Shown: piece after piece, positions 1 through 8,999 of the stretch
Numbering within the stretch: the stretch's first letter is position 1
Layout: each line of letters starts with the position of its first letter
Assembly: GCA_965249185.1 (NCBI GenBank)
Contig: CBDFLS010000002.1
Location: 1,240,001 to 1,304,000, forward strand
DNA from: CBDFLS01 sp965249185
GTDB taxonomy: Bacteria; Chloroflexota; Dehalococcoidia; Lucifugimonadales; Australimonadaceae
Length of the DNA: 64,000 nucleotides
Direction: 5' to 3'
The notes under the pieces: model-generated
The model's input: only the letters and a program-made list of their open reading frames with translations
Told to the model about the DNA's origin: nothing
Database searches by the model: none
Translations under genes and position numbers: made by a program

Positions 1-159
1 CTGGTGATCAACGACGGCGCGGTGAACGGCACGGCCGACACGGTGCGCCATGCGGGATCGCGGCTGCGGTACCACGTATCGGGACGGATGTACAACTACG
101 GCCTGGGCATGGCGCTGGGTGTCGTGGCGGTGGCGGTCCTGCTGTGGATGTCTGTGTAG
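1..159 (+). CDS. nuoL: NADH-quinone oxidoreductase subunit L, C-terminal end (partial)
   Basis: Frame 1 is open from the window edge to TAG at 157-159 (52 codons). It encodes a polar stretch followed by a closing hydrophobic helix rich in Gly, Val and Leu, as at the C-terminus of the antiporter-like subunit NuoL of respiratory Complex I. The assignment rests mainly on position: nuoM starts 6 bp later and nuoN follows, the canonical order L-M-N. The rest of the gene lies outside the window. Confidence 0.8.
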   Translation: MVINDGAVNGTADTVRHAGSRLRYHVSGRMYNYGLGMALGVVAVAVLLWMSV

Positions 160-165
160 GCAACT

Positions 166-1683
166 ATGAGCTACTTCGACCGCCATATTCTGGAGACGCT
201 CATCTACCTGCCGGTGCTGACGGTGGTGGTGCTCGTACTCGTGCCCCGCGAGCGACCGCAGCTTGTGCGGTGGACCGCGCTGCTGTCGGGCGCGCTGCTG
301 CTGGCGGGCTCCCTCTACGTCTTCATCAGCTTCGACCACTCGGCGGGGGCGCCGGCCTTCCAGCTCGAGCGCGTTTACCCGTGGCTGGAGCAGCTCGGCA
401 TCGATTTCCGGCTGGCGGTGGACGGTGTGGCGACGCCCATGGTGCTGCTGACCGGCGTGGTGATCTTCACCGGGTCGCTGGTGTCGTGGAACGTCGCCAA
501 GACCAACAAGAACTTCTTCATCCTGCTCTATCTGCTGGTGGCTGGGGTCTACGGCACCTTCATCTCCCTCGACCTCTTCTTCTTCTTCTTCTTCTACGAG
601 CTGGCCGTGGTGCCCATGTACCTGCTCATCGGCGTGTGGGGGAGCAGCAGCACCTTCCCCACCTTCAAGCGGACGAAAGAGTACAGCGCCATGAAGCTGA
701 CGGTGTACCTGGTGGCCGGCAGCGTGCTGGTCTGGGTGGGCATCGTCGCCATCTACGTGGCCGCGGGCATGGGCACCTTCAACATCCACTCGCTCCAGGA
801 GGCGGCCCAGAGCGGCGTGCTGACGCCCGGCTTTCAGCGCATCGTCTTCCCGCTGATCATGATCGGCTTCGGCGTGCTGGCGGGCCTCTGGCCCTTCCAC
901 ACCTGGTCGCCCGACGGCCACGTGGCGGCGCCCACGGCGGTCAGCATGCTCCACGCCGGGGTGCTGATGAAGCTGGGGGCCTTCGGCATCATCCGCGTTG
1001 GCATGATGCTGCTGCCCGAGGGGATGAGCGACTGGGCGCTGGTGCTCTTCGTGCTGGCCACCATCAACGTGCTCTACGGCGCCGCCGCCGCCATGGCCCA
1101 GCACGACCTGAAGTACGTCATAGGCTACTCCAGCGTGAGCCACATGGGCTACGTGCTCATGGGCATCGCCACCCTGGAGCCGCTAGGGGTCGCCGGCGCG
1201 ACGCTCCAGATGTTCTCCCACGGCGTGATGACGGCCCTCTTCTTCGCCCTGGTGGGAACGATCTACGACCGGGCCCACGTGCGGGACATCAACGTGCTCA
1301 ACGGCCTGGCGCGTCGGATGGGCTGGACCACCACCTTCTTTGTCATCGCCGGGCTCACCTCGCTGGGCCTGCCGGGGCTGAGCGGGTTCATGGCGGAGGT
1401 GCTGGTATTCATGGGCGCTTTCCGCACGGAGCCGGTGCTGGCCGTGTTCGGCGTGCTGGGCGCGGCGGTAACCGCCGTCTATATGCTGCGGCTGCTGGCG
1501 CGGGTCTTCTTCGGACCCCTGTCCGAACGATGGCAACGCCTGCCGGACATGTCCAGCCGGGAGGGACTCGCCTGCGCCACGCTGGCCTTCCCCATGCTCT
1601 TCATCGGCGTCTACCCCGCGCCCTTCCTGCGAATCATCGACAGCGGCGTCGCCGCGCTCCTGAGCGTCTTCCCGGCGGTATGA
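166..1683 (+). CDS. nuoM: NADH-quinone oxidoreductase subunit M
   Basis: A 505-residue polytopic membrane protein of normal NuoM length. NuoM is one of three Mrp-antiporter-like, proton-pumping subunits in the membrane arm of Complex I. Visible hallmarks are the charged helix segment ELAVVPMYLLIGVWG near residue 145, which carries the conserved glutamate, the segment KLGAFGIIR, and WPFHTWSPDGHVAAPT in the middle of the protein. The ATG lies 6 bp after nuoL and the gene ends 4 bp before nuoN, so the three are co-transcribed. The gene is intact and matches its neighbours in base composition. Confidence 0.97.
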   Translation: MSYFDRHILETLIYLPVLTVVVLVLVPRERPQLVRWTALLSGALLLAGSLYVFISFDHSAGAPAFQLERVYPWLEQLGIDFRLAVDGVATPMVLLTGVVIFTGSLVSWNVAKTNKNFFILLYLLVAGVYGTFISLDLFFFFFFYELAVVPMYLLIGVWGSSSTFPTFKRTKEYSAMKLTVYLVAGSVLVWVGIVAIYVAAGMGTFNIHSLQEAAQSGVLTPGFQRIVFPLIMIGFGVLAGLWPFHTWSPDGHVAAPTAVSMLHAGVLMKLGAFGIIRVGMMLLPEGMSDWALVLFVLATINVLYGAAAAMAQHDLKYVIGYSSVSHMGYVLMGIATLEPLGVAGATLQMFSHGVMTALFFALVGTIYDRAHVRDINVLNGLARRMGWTTTFFVIAGLTSLGLPGLSGFMAEVLVFMGAFRTEPVLAVFGVLGAAVTAVYMLRLLARVFFGPLSERWQRLPDMSSREGLACATLAFPMLFIGVYPAPFLRIIDSGVAALLSVFPAV

Positions 1684-1687
1684 GGCC

Positions 1688-3136
1688 ATGAACGTAGACT
1701 TCACACTGCTGCTCCCCGAAATCCTGCTGGCCAGCTTAGGCTTCCTGGTCATCGGGGTGGAGCTCTTCCTGCCCGACGGGCGTAAGAACCGGGTGCCGGC
1801 GGCCATCGCCACGGCGGGCCTGGTGGGAGTCATGGCCTTCAGCCTGGTGTTCCTCCAGGGCAAGGACGAGGCGCTCTACGACGGCATCTACCGGATAGAC
1901 CGCTACGCGCTCCTGTTCAAGACGCTCTTCATGGGCGTGGGCATCGCGGTGGTGCTCATGTCGGTGGAGTACGTGGGCCAGAAGATGCGCCACCCGGGCG
2001 AGTACTACGGGCTGCTGGTCTTCTCCGTGCTGGGCGCCGTGATGATGGCCGCCTCGGGAGAGCTGCTGACCGCCTACATCTCCCTGGAGCTGCTCAGCTT
2101 CAGCCTCTACGTCCTGGTATCGCTCACCCGGGGCGACCGGCGCTCGGCCGAGGCGGGGACTAAGTACATCCTGCTGGGCGCCCTCTCCTCCGCCATTCTG
2201 CTCTACGGCGTGAGCGTCCTGTACGGGTCGTTGGGGACCACCTACTTCCAACTGATGGCGGATCCGCTTCAGGCGAGCTTCACGCCGTCGATCATCGTAG
2301 GGCTCACCATGGTGCTGGCCGGCCTAGGGTTCAAGATCGCCATGGTGCCCTTCCACATGTGGGCGCCGGACGTGTACGAGGGCGCGCCCACGCCGGTGAC
2401 GGCCCACCTGGCGGTGCTCTCCAAGGCGGCTGCGTTCGCGCTGGTGCTCCGCTTCTTCGCCGAGAGCTTTTTCCTCGCCGTGGAGGAGTGGCAGCTCACC
2501 CTGGCCATCTTCGCGGCGGCCACCATGACCCTGGGGAACCTGGTTGCGCTGGCCCAGCACAATATCAAGCGGCTGCTGGCCTACTCCAGCATCGCCCAGG
2601 TGGGCTACCTGCTGCTGGGCGTCGTGGCGCTGACCGCCGACTCGTCCAACGCGCTGATACTGCATCTGATGGGCTACGTCTTCACCACGCTGGCGGTCTT
2701 CATGGTGGTCATCGCCGTGGAGACCCGCACGGGCAAGGAGGAGATCAAGGACTTCGGCGGGCTGGGCGACCGCGCGCCCCTGAGCGCGCTGGTCATGGCG
2801 GCGGCCCTGCTGTCGCTGGCCGGCCTCCCCTTCTTCGCCGGCTTCGTCACCAAGTTCTACCTGTTCACCAGCGCGGCCGACGCGGGGCTGCTGTGGCTGG
2901 CCGGCCTGGCCATCGCCAACAGCCTGGTCTCGCTCTACTACTACCTGAACGTGATCCGGCAGATGTACATCGAGGAGCCGGAGGACAGCTCCCCCATCCG
3001 CATGGCGCCCCTCACCAACGGCCTCTTGGTAGTACTGCTCGCGGGCATGGTCTTCGTGGGCGTCTACCCCGGCCCGCTGCTGGACCTGATCGAGACCGCC
3101 AGCGGCGTGCTCACCCCCTTCATCACGGCGCCCTGA
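1688..3136 (+). CDS. nuoN: NADH-quinone oxidoreductase subunit N
   Basis: A 482-residue integral membrane protein, full length for NuoN, the third antiporter-like subunit of Complex I. Recognisable features are SLELLSFSLYVLVSL near residue 130, FKIAMVPFHMWAPDVYEGAP near residue 220 and LLAYSSIAQVGYLLLG near residue 300, all typical of the family. The start follows the nuoM stop by 4 bp, with GAGG just upstream. It is probably the last gene of the nuo operon: no further Complex I gene follows and accessory DNA begins immediately after. Confidence 0.97.
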   Translation: MNVDFTLLLPEILLASLGFLVIGVELFLPDGRKNRVPAAIATAGLVGVMAFSLVFLQGKDEALYDGIYRIDRYALLFKTLFMGVGIAVVLMSVEYVGQKMRHPGEYYGLLVFSVLGAVMMAASGELLTAYISLELLSFSLYVLVSLTRGDRRSAEAGTKYILLGALSSAILLYGVSVLYGSLGTTYFQLMADPLQASFTPSIIVGLTMVLAGLGFKIAMVPFHMWAPDVYEGAPTPVTAHLAVLSKAAAFALVLRFFAESFFLAVEEWQLTLAIFAAATMTLGNLVALAQHNIKRLLAYSSIAQVGYLLLGVVALTADSSNALILHLMGYVFTTLAVFMVVIAVETRTGKEEIKDFGGLGDRAPLSALVMAAALLSLAGLPFFAGFVTKFYLFTSAADAGLLWLAGLAIANSLVSLYYYLNVIRQMYIEEPEDSSPIRMAPLTNGLLVVLLAGMVFVGVYPGPLLDLIETASGVLTPFITAP

Positions 3137-3416
3137 CCGACAGCCGCCGTGGGGAAACCTCTTTGGGGATTGCGTGCACACAAACAGCATTTGGCTATTC
3201 CACTTGCAAACCTTTGACATTGCAGATATAGAATCAGGGAGTAGCGCAGCACGGTCAGCGCGCCTGCCCTCGATTACAAAGCTATCGATGTTTCGTGGAA
3301 CCCGATTGGGATGGACGAGTAGGGCGCATCTATGCTCTGTGCCCGAAACCGGTGTGGTGGCGTTCTCTACAGGGTGTGAACCATGAACGAACACCTGCCA
3401 AGCCCAAGTGCGTGAG
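3137..3416. other. Intergenic DNA after nuoN, no gene seen
   Basis: No credible coding region, RNA gene or hairpin with a T tract was found here. Short open frames lack a ribosome site or a recognisable product. Confidence 0.5.
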
Positions 3417-3583
3417 CCGCCGCCACCTCTCAGAGCGCCGCAGACTGCTCCTGACGGTGCTTGATGCTCTACGTTGATGCCCGCGATGGGAAGGCGGCGG
3501 TGAGGATCAGGCCGAAGGTGCCATTTCAGGCGGTGCTGGCGGAGTCTGGAACACTCACCGCCGCAGTCTCGATCGTGGCCTAA
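3417..3583 (+). pseudogene. Possible C-terminal scrap of a large serine recombinase
   Basis: Two overlapping frames, joined by a shift near 3467, read as a basic segment (SERRRLLLTVLDA) followed by LYVDARDGKAAVRIRPKVPF and a stop at 3581-3583. The order 'R-rich helix, LYVD, strand, RPK.PF' resembles the extreme C-terminus of some large serine recombinases. No upstream domain is present, so this would be a decayed remnant. The match is short and judged by eye. It may be coincidence. Confidence 0.25.
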
Positions 3584-3825
3584 CTTCACCAGTAGTCTCA
3601 CTTACTGGCTCCCAAGCCCCGCTCCGAAACGGGGGCGGCCCAACCCACCTGAAAGTGTTCCTGAGTAACTCCTGATTTGGCCCGTCCCAAAAGGAAATCG
3701 TTTTGGTGCACCCAAACAAACTGGGGCTCGTGGGACCCATACCTTGTGGTCTCATTGCTCTACCAAGGAAGGGAAGAAACTAGCTATAGACAATGTCTGT
3801 GAGCCGGGCCTAGAATACCCTCCGC

Positions 3826-4188
3826 ATGGATGCCAATTTGAACTGGATTAGGGTCCTTTCCGAAGACGCACTCCCCCCGGGCGCCCGTCGGGTTGTGGAT
3901 GCAGGCAAAAGCTCTATCCTTCTCCTTCACCACGAAGGCCAGATTTACGCTGTGGAGAGCAAGTGCCCTCACTTGAGAGGGCCGCTGGAGAAAGGCAAAA
4001 TCACCGAAGATGGCGCCATCGTCTGTCCCTGGCACCACAGCGCGTTCGACCTGCGTAGCGGTGACGTAAAGACGTGGAGCCCATGGCCGCCAGGCGCAGG
4101 GCGAGTACTGGGAGCGATTCGGCGGAAAAGGGCACTGAGGGTTTTGCAAACGCGACTGGAAGATGGTCACATCTGGGTTGCCTCCTAG
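3826..4188 (+). CDS. Rieske [2Fe-2S] ferredoxin-like protein
   Basis: A 120-residue soluble protein consisting of a single Rieske domain. The ligands are visible as C47-P-H49 and C67-P-W-H70, separated by 17 residues, followed by HSAFDLRSG. This is the standard 2Cys/2His cluster site of small Rieske ferredoxins that pass electrons to oxygenases or nitrite-reductase-type enzymes. No partner oxygenase is adjacent, so its partner is unknown. It stands alone, and a strong terminator follows at 4258. Confidence 0.9.
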   Translation: MDANLNWIRVLSEDALPPGARRVVDAGKSSILLLHHEGQIYAVESKCPHLRGPLEKGKITEDGAIVCPWHHSAFDLRSGDVKTWSPWPPGAGRVLGAIRRKRALRVLQTRLEDGHIWVAS

Positions 4189-4257
4189 GCTGCCAGCAGC
4201 TTCCATACCACTCTGTTTCGGTGAACCCAGATTGACGAAAGTATTTCTGAGCAAACG

Positions 4258-4290
4258 AGAGCCCGCTGGGATAACCAGCGGGCTCTTTCG
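4258..4290 (+). terminator. Rho-independent terminator after the Rieske gene
   Basis: A perfect 12-bp stem (AGAGCCCGCTGG, 4258-4269, pairing with 4275-4286) closes a GATAA loop and is followed by TTCGTGTT. It lies 70 bp after the Rieske stop codon on the same strand. Confidence 0.85.
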
Positions 4291-4292
4291 TG

Positions 4293-4787
4293 TTCATGGT
4301 AGAGATGGGGGAGGGCCCATCTCCCCGTCCAAGGTGTCTTGAGCTTCTTGATTCCCGAGAATGCCTTTGTCGACCGGACACGATCAAGGGGTCGTCGCTT
4401 TGCCATCAGCCCGGCGCTAATTTCAGCGCACCAATAGAAATTCTCGTCACCTTTTGGTCAGCGACCTCGACTATGACTGGCAGTAGACAATGCTGTCCCG
4501 TCCATGAGGATGGGCACTGGGCCGCTACTCATGAGTTCGGATGGGAACCATCTCGGGAACCTGCTGACCTCCGGCGAGGAGCGTGCTGCTGCCTCCACAC
4601 ATTCGCCTGCCACTCCTTGGGACGAGAGGATATCCGCGAATCCGTCTACTACGAGCCTGACAATCGCTGACTAAAATCGTTACCCTAATGGAGACGCGTG
4701 AGATTTATCGGCATCGAACGACTGACTTATGATGTCGCCGTTTCCGTAGGACAACCAACGCGGCTGAAGCCCGTTTAATATTGTGTA
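4293..4787. other. Non-coding stretch before IS copy 1
   Basis: No coding region is supported. A small inverted repeat (GAGATGGG and CCCATCTC around 4305-4324) is the only structure noticed. The last seven bases, 4781-4787 (ttgtgta), are the left target duplication of the following IS. Confidence 0.5.
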
Positions 4788-5632
4788 GGGTAAAGTCCCG
4801 TTTTAGCCACCGGATTAGCTTTGAAGCAGCTTGAACAATGTCTTAACCTGTTCTGGTCCCAACAGACGCCGATGATTGTAGCGCCAGACATACTCAGCAA
4901 GATAGAGGGGCAGCCGTTCTCGGCGGACTCCCCCTTTGGCTGCCAGACGCCGCTTGAGATAACCCCAGAAGCCCTCCAAGCCGTTGACGTGGCTCCCTTG
5001 CCGATCGCTGAACGCCTGGCTGTGGTCCACAAGCCGGTGGACGTAGCCCCCCGCTGCGACGCCCGTGTAGCTGGTAAAGGTGTCCGAGCAGACGATGGAG
5101 CCACGTTGCACGCGTTGGTGCAGGAGCGGCAGCAGCGTCTTGGCTTCCACGTTAGGTACCACTTGCGCCCACACCAGGCCACCTCGACACAGGATCCCAA
5201 AGACAGCTTGCTTAGTGGTTCCACGGCCCCGCTTCGTGCCCTGAACACGCTTTGCCAGGCGCCTGTTGCGCCAGGAACCTCCCAGGTAGGTCTCGTCGAC
5301 CTCCACCACGCCGGAGAAGACATGGGGAACGTCCCGGACCATGGCCTGGCGCACCACGATCAGGGCGCGCAGGACTCGCTTTCGCTCCAGGCGGGCCTCC
5401 TGGGCAATCACCTCGGCACTCTGCCCCAAGACGAACCAGCGCAACAGTCGCCGCCACTCCCCTGGCGACAACCGAAGCGGCAGCGCCCTGGGCACCCACT
5501 CGTAGTGGCAGGCTGCACAACGACTCTTACCTCGCCGAATGCTCCAGCTCTTGGCGTGTTGACATCGAGGGCACCCAATCTTCCGTCCCATGCCACCATT
5601 CTCTCACAGGTGGCTGTTTTGGGACTATACCC
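4788..5632 (-). mobile_element. IS1595-family insertion sequence, copy 1 (845 bp)
   Basis: The ends are GGGTAAAGTCCCG (left) and, inverted, GGGTATAGTCCCA (right), an imperfect terminal inverted repeat of about 26 bp. A perfect 7-bp direct repeat ttgtgta flanks the element (4781-4787 and 5633-5639). Three more copies with identical ends and length occur in the window. This copy sits about 30 bp upstream of the DUF3179 pseudogene start and may have cut it from its promoter. Confidence 0.93.
4815..5591 (-). CDS. IS1595-family transposase (copy 1)
   Basis: A 258-residue ISXO2-like transposase. An N-terminal zinc ribbon is visible (C7, C10, C25, C28). The catalytic RNase H-like core shows D99 in VEVDETYLGG, D170 in VCSDTFTSY, and HVNGLEGFWGYLKR (N203, E206) as the third acidic/Asn motif used by this family. 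The protein looks intact, so the element is probably active. It is identical in translation to copy 3. Confidence 0.93.
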   Translation of the reverse strand: MGRKIGCPRCQHAKSWSIRRGKSRCAACHYEWVPRALPLRLSPGEWRRLLRWFVLGQSAEVIAQEARLERKRVLRALIVVRQAMVRDVPHVFSGVVEVDETYLGGSWRNRRLAKRVQGTKRGRGTTKQAVFGILCRGGLVWAQVVPNVEAKTLLPLLHQRVQRGSIVCSDTFTSYTGVAAGGYVHRLVDHSQAFSDRQGSHVNGLEGFWGYLKRRLAAKGGVRRERLPLYLAEYVWRYNHRRLLGPEQVKTLFKLLQS

Positions 5633-5661
5633 TTGTGTAATGCCGGGTGGATGCAATTCTA

Positions 5662-6797
5662 ATGAGGACCCTCAAGCTCTTGAGGCCGAGACGAATGTTT
5701 CTGCTGTCGTCTGCTGTCGCGCTGGTCCTCGTGGCGGCATGCGTGTCGGATGCGGAGCCGTCTCCGAAAACCAAGGCCTTGGCAGATGTGATAGCCACCC
5801 CGATAGCTACCAGCACTGCGCCTCCTCCGGCTGTTACAACGCCTTCGGCAGCCTCGGCGCTCCGTCCTGACCGGGGCGTCGCACCATCGTCTAGAGCTGG
5901 CTTTGTCTCCCTGGATGATCCTGATGTTCTGACCGCCAAGGAGACCACGTTCTTATCGGACGATGACCTGATTCTCGGAATCGAGTCCGAGGGCGCGGCC
6001 CGTGCCTATCCGGTCAACATGATCTTCTACCACCACATCGTCAACGATACTATTGGAGAACGTCCCATCCTCATCACCTACTGAATTAAGTGCAGCTCGG
6101 GGTCGGGTTCGACCCCGTGGTAGATGGTCAGGCCCTCAAATTCGATGTGTTCGGTTTGGTCCAGGACGTGTTCACCATGACCGACCGACAGACCGGCACC
6201 TTGTGGAATCATTTGGACGGCAAAGCCATTCGGGGACCGCTGGAGGGGAAGCGGCTCACCATTATTCCCGCGCCCCAGATGACCTGGTCGCAGTGGTTGG
6301 AGTCCCGGCCCGACACCTCTGTTCTCTCACCCGACACCCCTTTTAGCGACCGATATCGGCGGGTGCAGATCGGGCGCTACAATCCTAGGGAAGACCAATA
6401 TGGCGACGATCGCTTGGACTCGAACGCCTTAGTTGTCGGAGCGGAGGTAGAGGGCCGGTTCAAGGGATACCCGGTTGATGCGATAGTCATCGATGGCGGC
6501 GTGGTCAACGACACTCTGACCGGCCAACCGGTAGTTGTCGTTTATGACGCCATCGCTCAGACGGGCCTGGCCTACTCCCGCCAAGTGTCTGGTCAGACCC
6601 TAGAATTCTACAACGCGGCCGCTGAAGGAGTGGAGCTGCGGGACCGCGAGACCGGCTCCCTATGGGAACTCCAGGGCACGGCGGTCGCAGGTCCCTTGAC
6701 AGGACAATCGCTGAACTTCGTCCCTTCCTTCATATCCGAGTGGTACGGCTGGTCGGCCTACCATCCGGAGAGCGCGCTATATCTCTCTGAGCCATAG
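5662..6797 (+). pseudogene. DUF3179 lipoprotein, interrupted by UGA and a frameshift
   Basis: The N-terminus has a basic run, a hydrophobic helix and the lipobox VLVAAC, followed by a Thr/Pro linker and a DUF3179 domain (LDDPDVLTAKE, GIESEGAARAYPVNMIFYHH, IVNDTIGERPILITY). At the point where the family has its Tyr-Cys-x-x-Cys motif the sequence has TAC TGA ATT AAG TGC. A missing base near 6102 then shifts the frame, and the rest of the domain (VGFDPVVDG, MTDRQTGTLWN, a second half-repeat to 6797) continues in the -1 frame. DUF3179 function is unknown. Either both lesions make a pseudogene, or, less likely, recoding occurs. IS copy 1 lies directly upstream. Confidence 0.8.
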
Positions 6798-6942
6798 GGC
6801 TAAGCCCTTCTACCGGCCAGTCCAAAGCTGATATTACTTCCTGGGGATCATCAGCCGTCGTGCCCGTCGACATGATCAAGCCTGAAATGGATTGGACTCA
6901 ACAATAAGCGCCTGCGCATCTGCCCTCGGGACTAGTTCAAGT

Positions 6943-8526
6943 TCATAGTGGAGATGGGGGGCCGGACTTGACGAAATCAAGAACTGAGGTCGATTCCGAA
7001 GTCACACCATCGTTCGGCATGGGGATGGTGTACGTCAGAACGGCCTCGTCTCCGGTGGCCTCAATGCCCTCCACGAAGTTGCGGATGAGCGCCTTGCGCT
7101 CGGGGAACGTCCCATCCTGCAGAAACTCCCGGAAGTCCGCCACGTACCCCTTGATCTCCTCGGTGTTGGGAAGGGCAACCCTGCGCTGCTCAAGCTGGCG
7201 CTCGGCATCGTCTCGCGCAGCCTCCAACTGCTCCTCACGGTGCCTCAGCGAGAAGATGCGGGGCGACAGGACCTCCAGCGTCAGATCGCTGGTCTCCAGG
7301 GCCTCGTAGAGCCTCTCAAGACGCTTCCTCACGTCCCCCAGCTCGGCCTCGATGACCTCCAGCCTGCCGGACAGCTCACCTGCCATAGCGTCCATCTCCT
7401 CGGCCACCAGCGTCACAAGCTCCACGATGGTCTCCTCGGTGAGGATTCGCTCCCTGATCTTCTCGACCACGAACGCCTCCAGCCTGGGGGCGTTCAGGTA
7501 GCGGGCGCTGCACGTCCCTGCGCCCTCCCTGAACAGGGTGCCGCAGATGTAGTAGCCGTACTGGCCACTCTTGGCCCCCTGGCCGATGTAGGGCCTGCCG
7601 CATACGCCGCACTTGAGCAGTCCGCTCAGCAGGAACCTGCTGCCCACCCGTGCGGGCTTCTGCACCTTCGGAGCACGCTCCCGCATCGCTTTCTGAACGG
7701 CGTCGAACAGCTCCCTCGACACCAGGGCGGGCCACGCTCCCTCAACACGCACCGGGTCCTGCGCCTTTTCCCCCTTGCTGGTGCGGCCCCAGACGGCAGT
7801 GCCGGTATAGGCCTCGTTTCTCAGCACGTAGTGGAGCGTTCCCTTGTACCAGCGTTTACCCCTGTTGGTGACGCCCCGGTCGTTCAGCTCCTTGCATATC
7901 TCCTTGAGGCCGCTGCCCCTGAGCGACTTCTCGAATACCTCCCTCACCACGGGGGCTGTGGCCGGGTCAACCTCCAACGTGGGACGCTCCTTCGCCCCAT
8001 CGCTGACCTTGACCCTCCGGTAGCCGAAGGGGGAAATGGAGCCGAGGAAGAAGCCCCGTGATGCGGCCTCCCTCATACCCCGGACGACTTCCTGGGCAAG
8101 ATTTTCGCTGTAGAACTCGTCCACGCTCTCGATGATTCCCTCAAGCAGCCTGCCTGTGGCGTTGTCCTCGGCCTGCTCGGTGATGGACACCACCCGGATG
8201 CCCTTGCGCCGTAGCATCGACTTAAACGCTACGGCGTGCTCGCGCTTCCTGGTGAAGCGGCTGAATTTCCAGACGAGAATCACGTCAAAGGGGGCCTTCG
8301 CCTTACTGCCCTCCTCGATCATCTCCCTGAACTGGGGTCTGTCTGCGACGCGGCCGCTCTCGGCCTCGTCTATGTACTGGCGGGCGACGGAGTAGCCGTT
8401 GGCCCTGGCGTAGTCCTTGAGCGCCCGTAGCTGGGCGGACACGGACAGGTCCACGTCCTGCCGTTCGCTGGACACCCTGGCGTAGAGCGCCGCCGGTGTG
8501 AGTGGTTGTAGGTGTTTCTTCTTCAT
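6943..8526 (-). CDS. Large serine recombinase
   Basis: A site-specific DNA recombinase of the resolvase/invertase superfamily, about 527 residues, starting at ATG 8526 after GGAGG. The N-terminal catalytic domain has YARVSS with nucleophile S19, and the conserved segment ILVWKFSRFTR. A Recombinase domain follows (PFGYRR, GTLHYVLRNEAYTG), then a zinc ribbon (CGVCGRPY ... CGTLFREGAGTCSARYL) and a long coiled coil typical of large serine integrases. It ends VLDFVKSG. Such enzymes integrate or excise mobile elements. No phage or transposon genes are adjacent, and a related 3' scrap lies at 24850. The gene appears intact. Confidence 0.93.
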   Translation of the reverse strand: MKKKHLQPLTPAALYARVSSERQDVDLSVSAQLRALKDYARANGYSVARQYIDEAESGRVADRPQFREMIEEGSKAKAPFDVILVWKFSRFTRKREHAVAFKSMLRRKGIRVVSITEQAEDNATGRLLEGIIESVDEFYSENLAQEVVRGMREAASRGFFLGSISPFGYRRVKVSDGAKERPTLEVDPATAPVVREVFEKSLRGSGLKEICKELNDRGVTNRGKRWYKGTLHYVLRNEAYTGTAVWGRTSKGEKAQDPVRVEGAWPALVSRELFDAVQKAMRERAPKVQKPARVGSRFLLSGLLKCGVCGRPYIGQGAKSGQYGYYICGTLFREGAGTCSARYLNAPRLEAFVVEKIRERILTEETIVELVTLVAEEMDAMAGELSGRLEVIEAELGDVRKRLERLYEALETSDLTLEVLSPRIFSLRHREEQLEAARDDAERQLEQRRVALPNTEEIKGYVADFREFLQDGTFPERKALIRNFVEGIEATGDEAVLTYTIPMPNDGVTSESTSVLDFVKSGPPSPL

Positions 8527-8565
8527 GCTGTCCTCCATCAATTTCTGGCCTCACCAGAGGCTGGT

Positions 8566-8883
8566 CTAACGTTCTGTCGCTTCATGTCTCAGCTTGATCA
8601 TTGCGTCTTTATCTGACCGTTGGGCTAGCACACTCTCCACAATATCGTATCCCCGTGGAGTTAGATTGAAGACCCTTCCAGAACCTTTCCCTGTCATCGA
8701 TTTGGGTTGATACTCTTCGATGAGGCCTTCAAGTTCCAGTTCGTTTACAGCCGCCCTCCAGATTGCCTCAGACCGCTTGTCCTCAGGTTCGAAATATTTC
8801 CGCCCATCGATGTAGATCAATAGACCGGCCATGATTCCCTGCCAGCGAGAGCCGATCGATAACGGTGTCGTTGCCGCGCTCAT
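8566..8883 (-). CDS. Winged-helix-like small protein, probable C-terminal part of the TIR gene
   Basis: 105 residues from an ATG at 8883, which is immediately preceded by a stop. The region WQGIMAGLLIYIDGRKYFEP, then a charged helix and GRVFNLTPRGYDIVESVL, has the pattern of a winged-helix domain. It overlaps the end of the TIR reading frame (8783 onward) by about 100 bp in another frame. Because this frame looks more protein-like than the TIR frame in the overlap, I infer it was once the C-terminal domain of the TIR protein and was separated by a frameshift. It could also be an independent, translationally coupled gene. Confidence 0.5.
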   Translation of the reverse strand: MSAATTPLSIGSRWQGIMAGLLIYIDGRKYFEPEDKRSEAIWRAAVNELELEGLIEEYQPKSMTGKGSGRVFNLTPRGYDIVESVLAQRSDKDAMIKLRHEATER

Positions 8884-8999
8884 CTACATGTTCAGTCGAT
8901 CGGGTAGCGGCGCTTGCAAGATCGTTGACCAAGTTCATATTGGAGGAGGCCTTTTCTAAGGCGCTACCAAACCCATCAGCGACGTCTTCAAAAAACTTA

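Noticed and set aside
144..1691. A 515-codon open frame overlapping nuoM in another frame
   Set aside because: It is Arg/Gly/His-rich, lacks any domain and shadows nuoM, which has all family motifs.
3190..3235. TTGACA near 3217 as a promoter
   Set aside because: The AT-rich hexamer that follows is only about 7 bp away, and no gene starts at a suitable distance.
4821..5870. Long open frames opposite each IS1595 transposase (also at 8783-9811, 32971-33813, 37084-37848)
   Set aside because: They are antisense shadows that repeat with every IS copy. The zinc-ribbon/DDE frame is the real gene.
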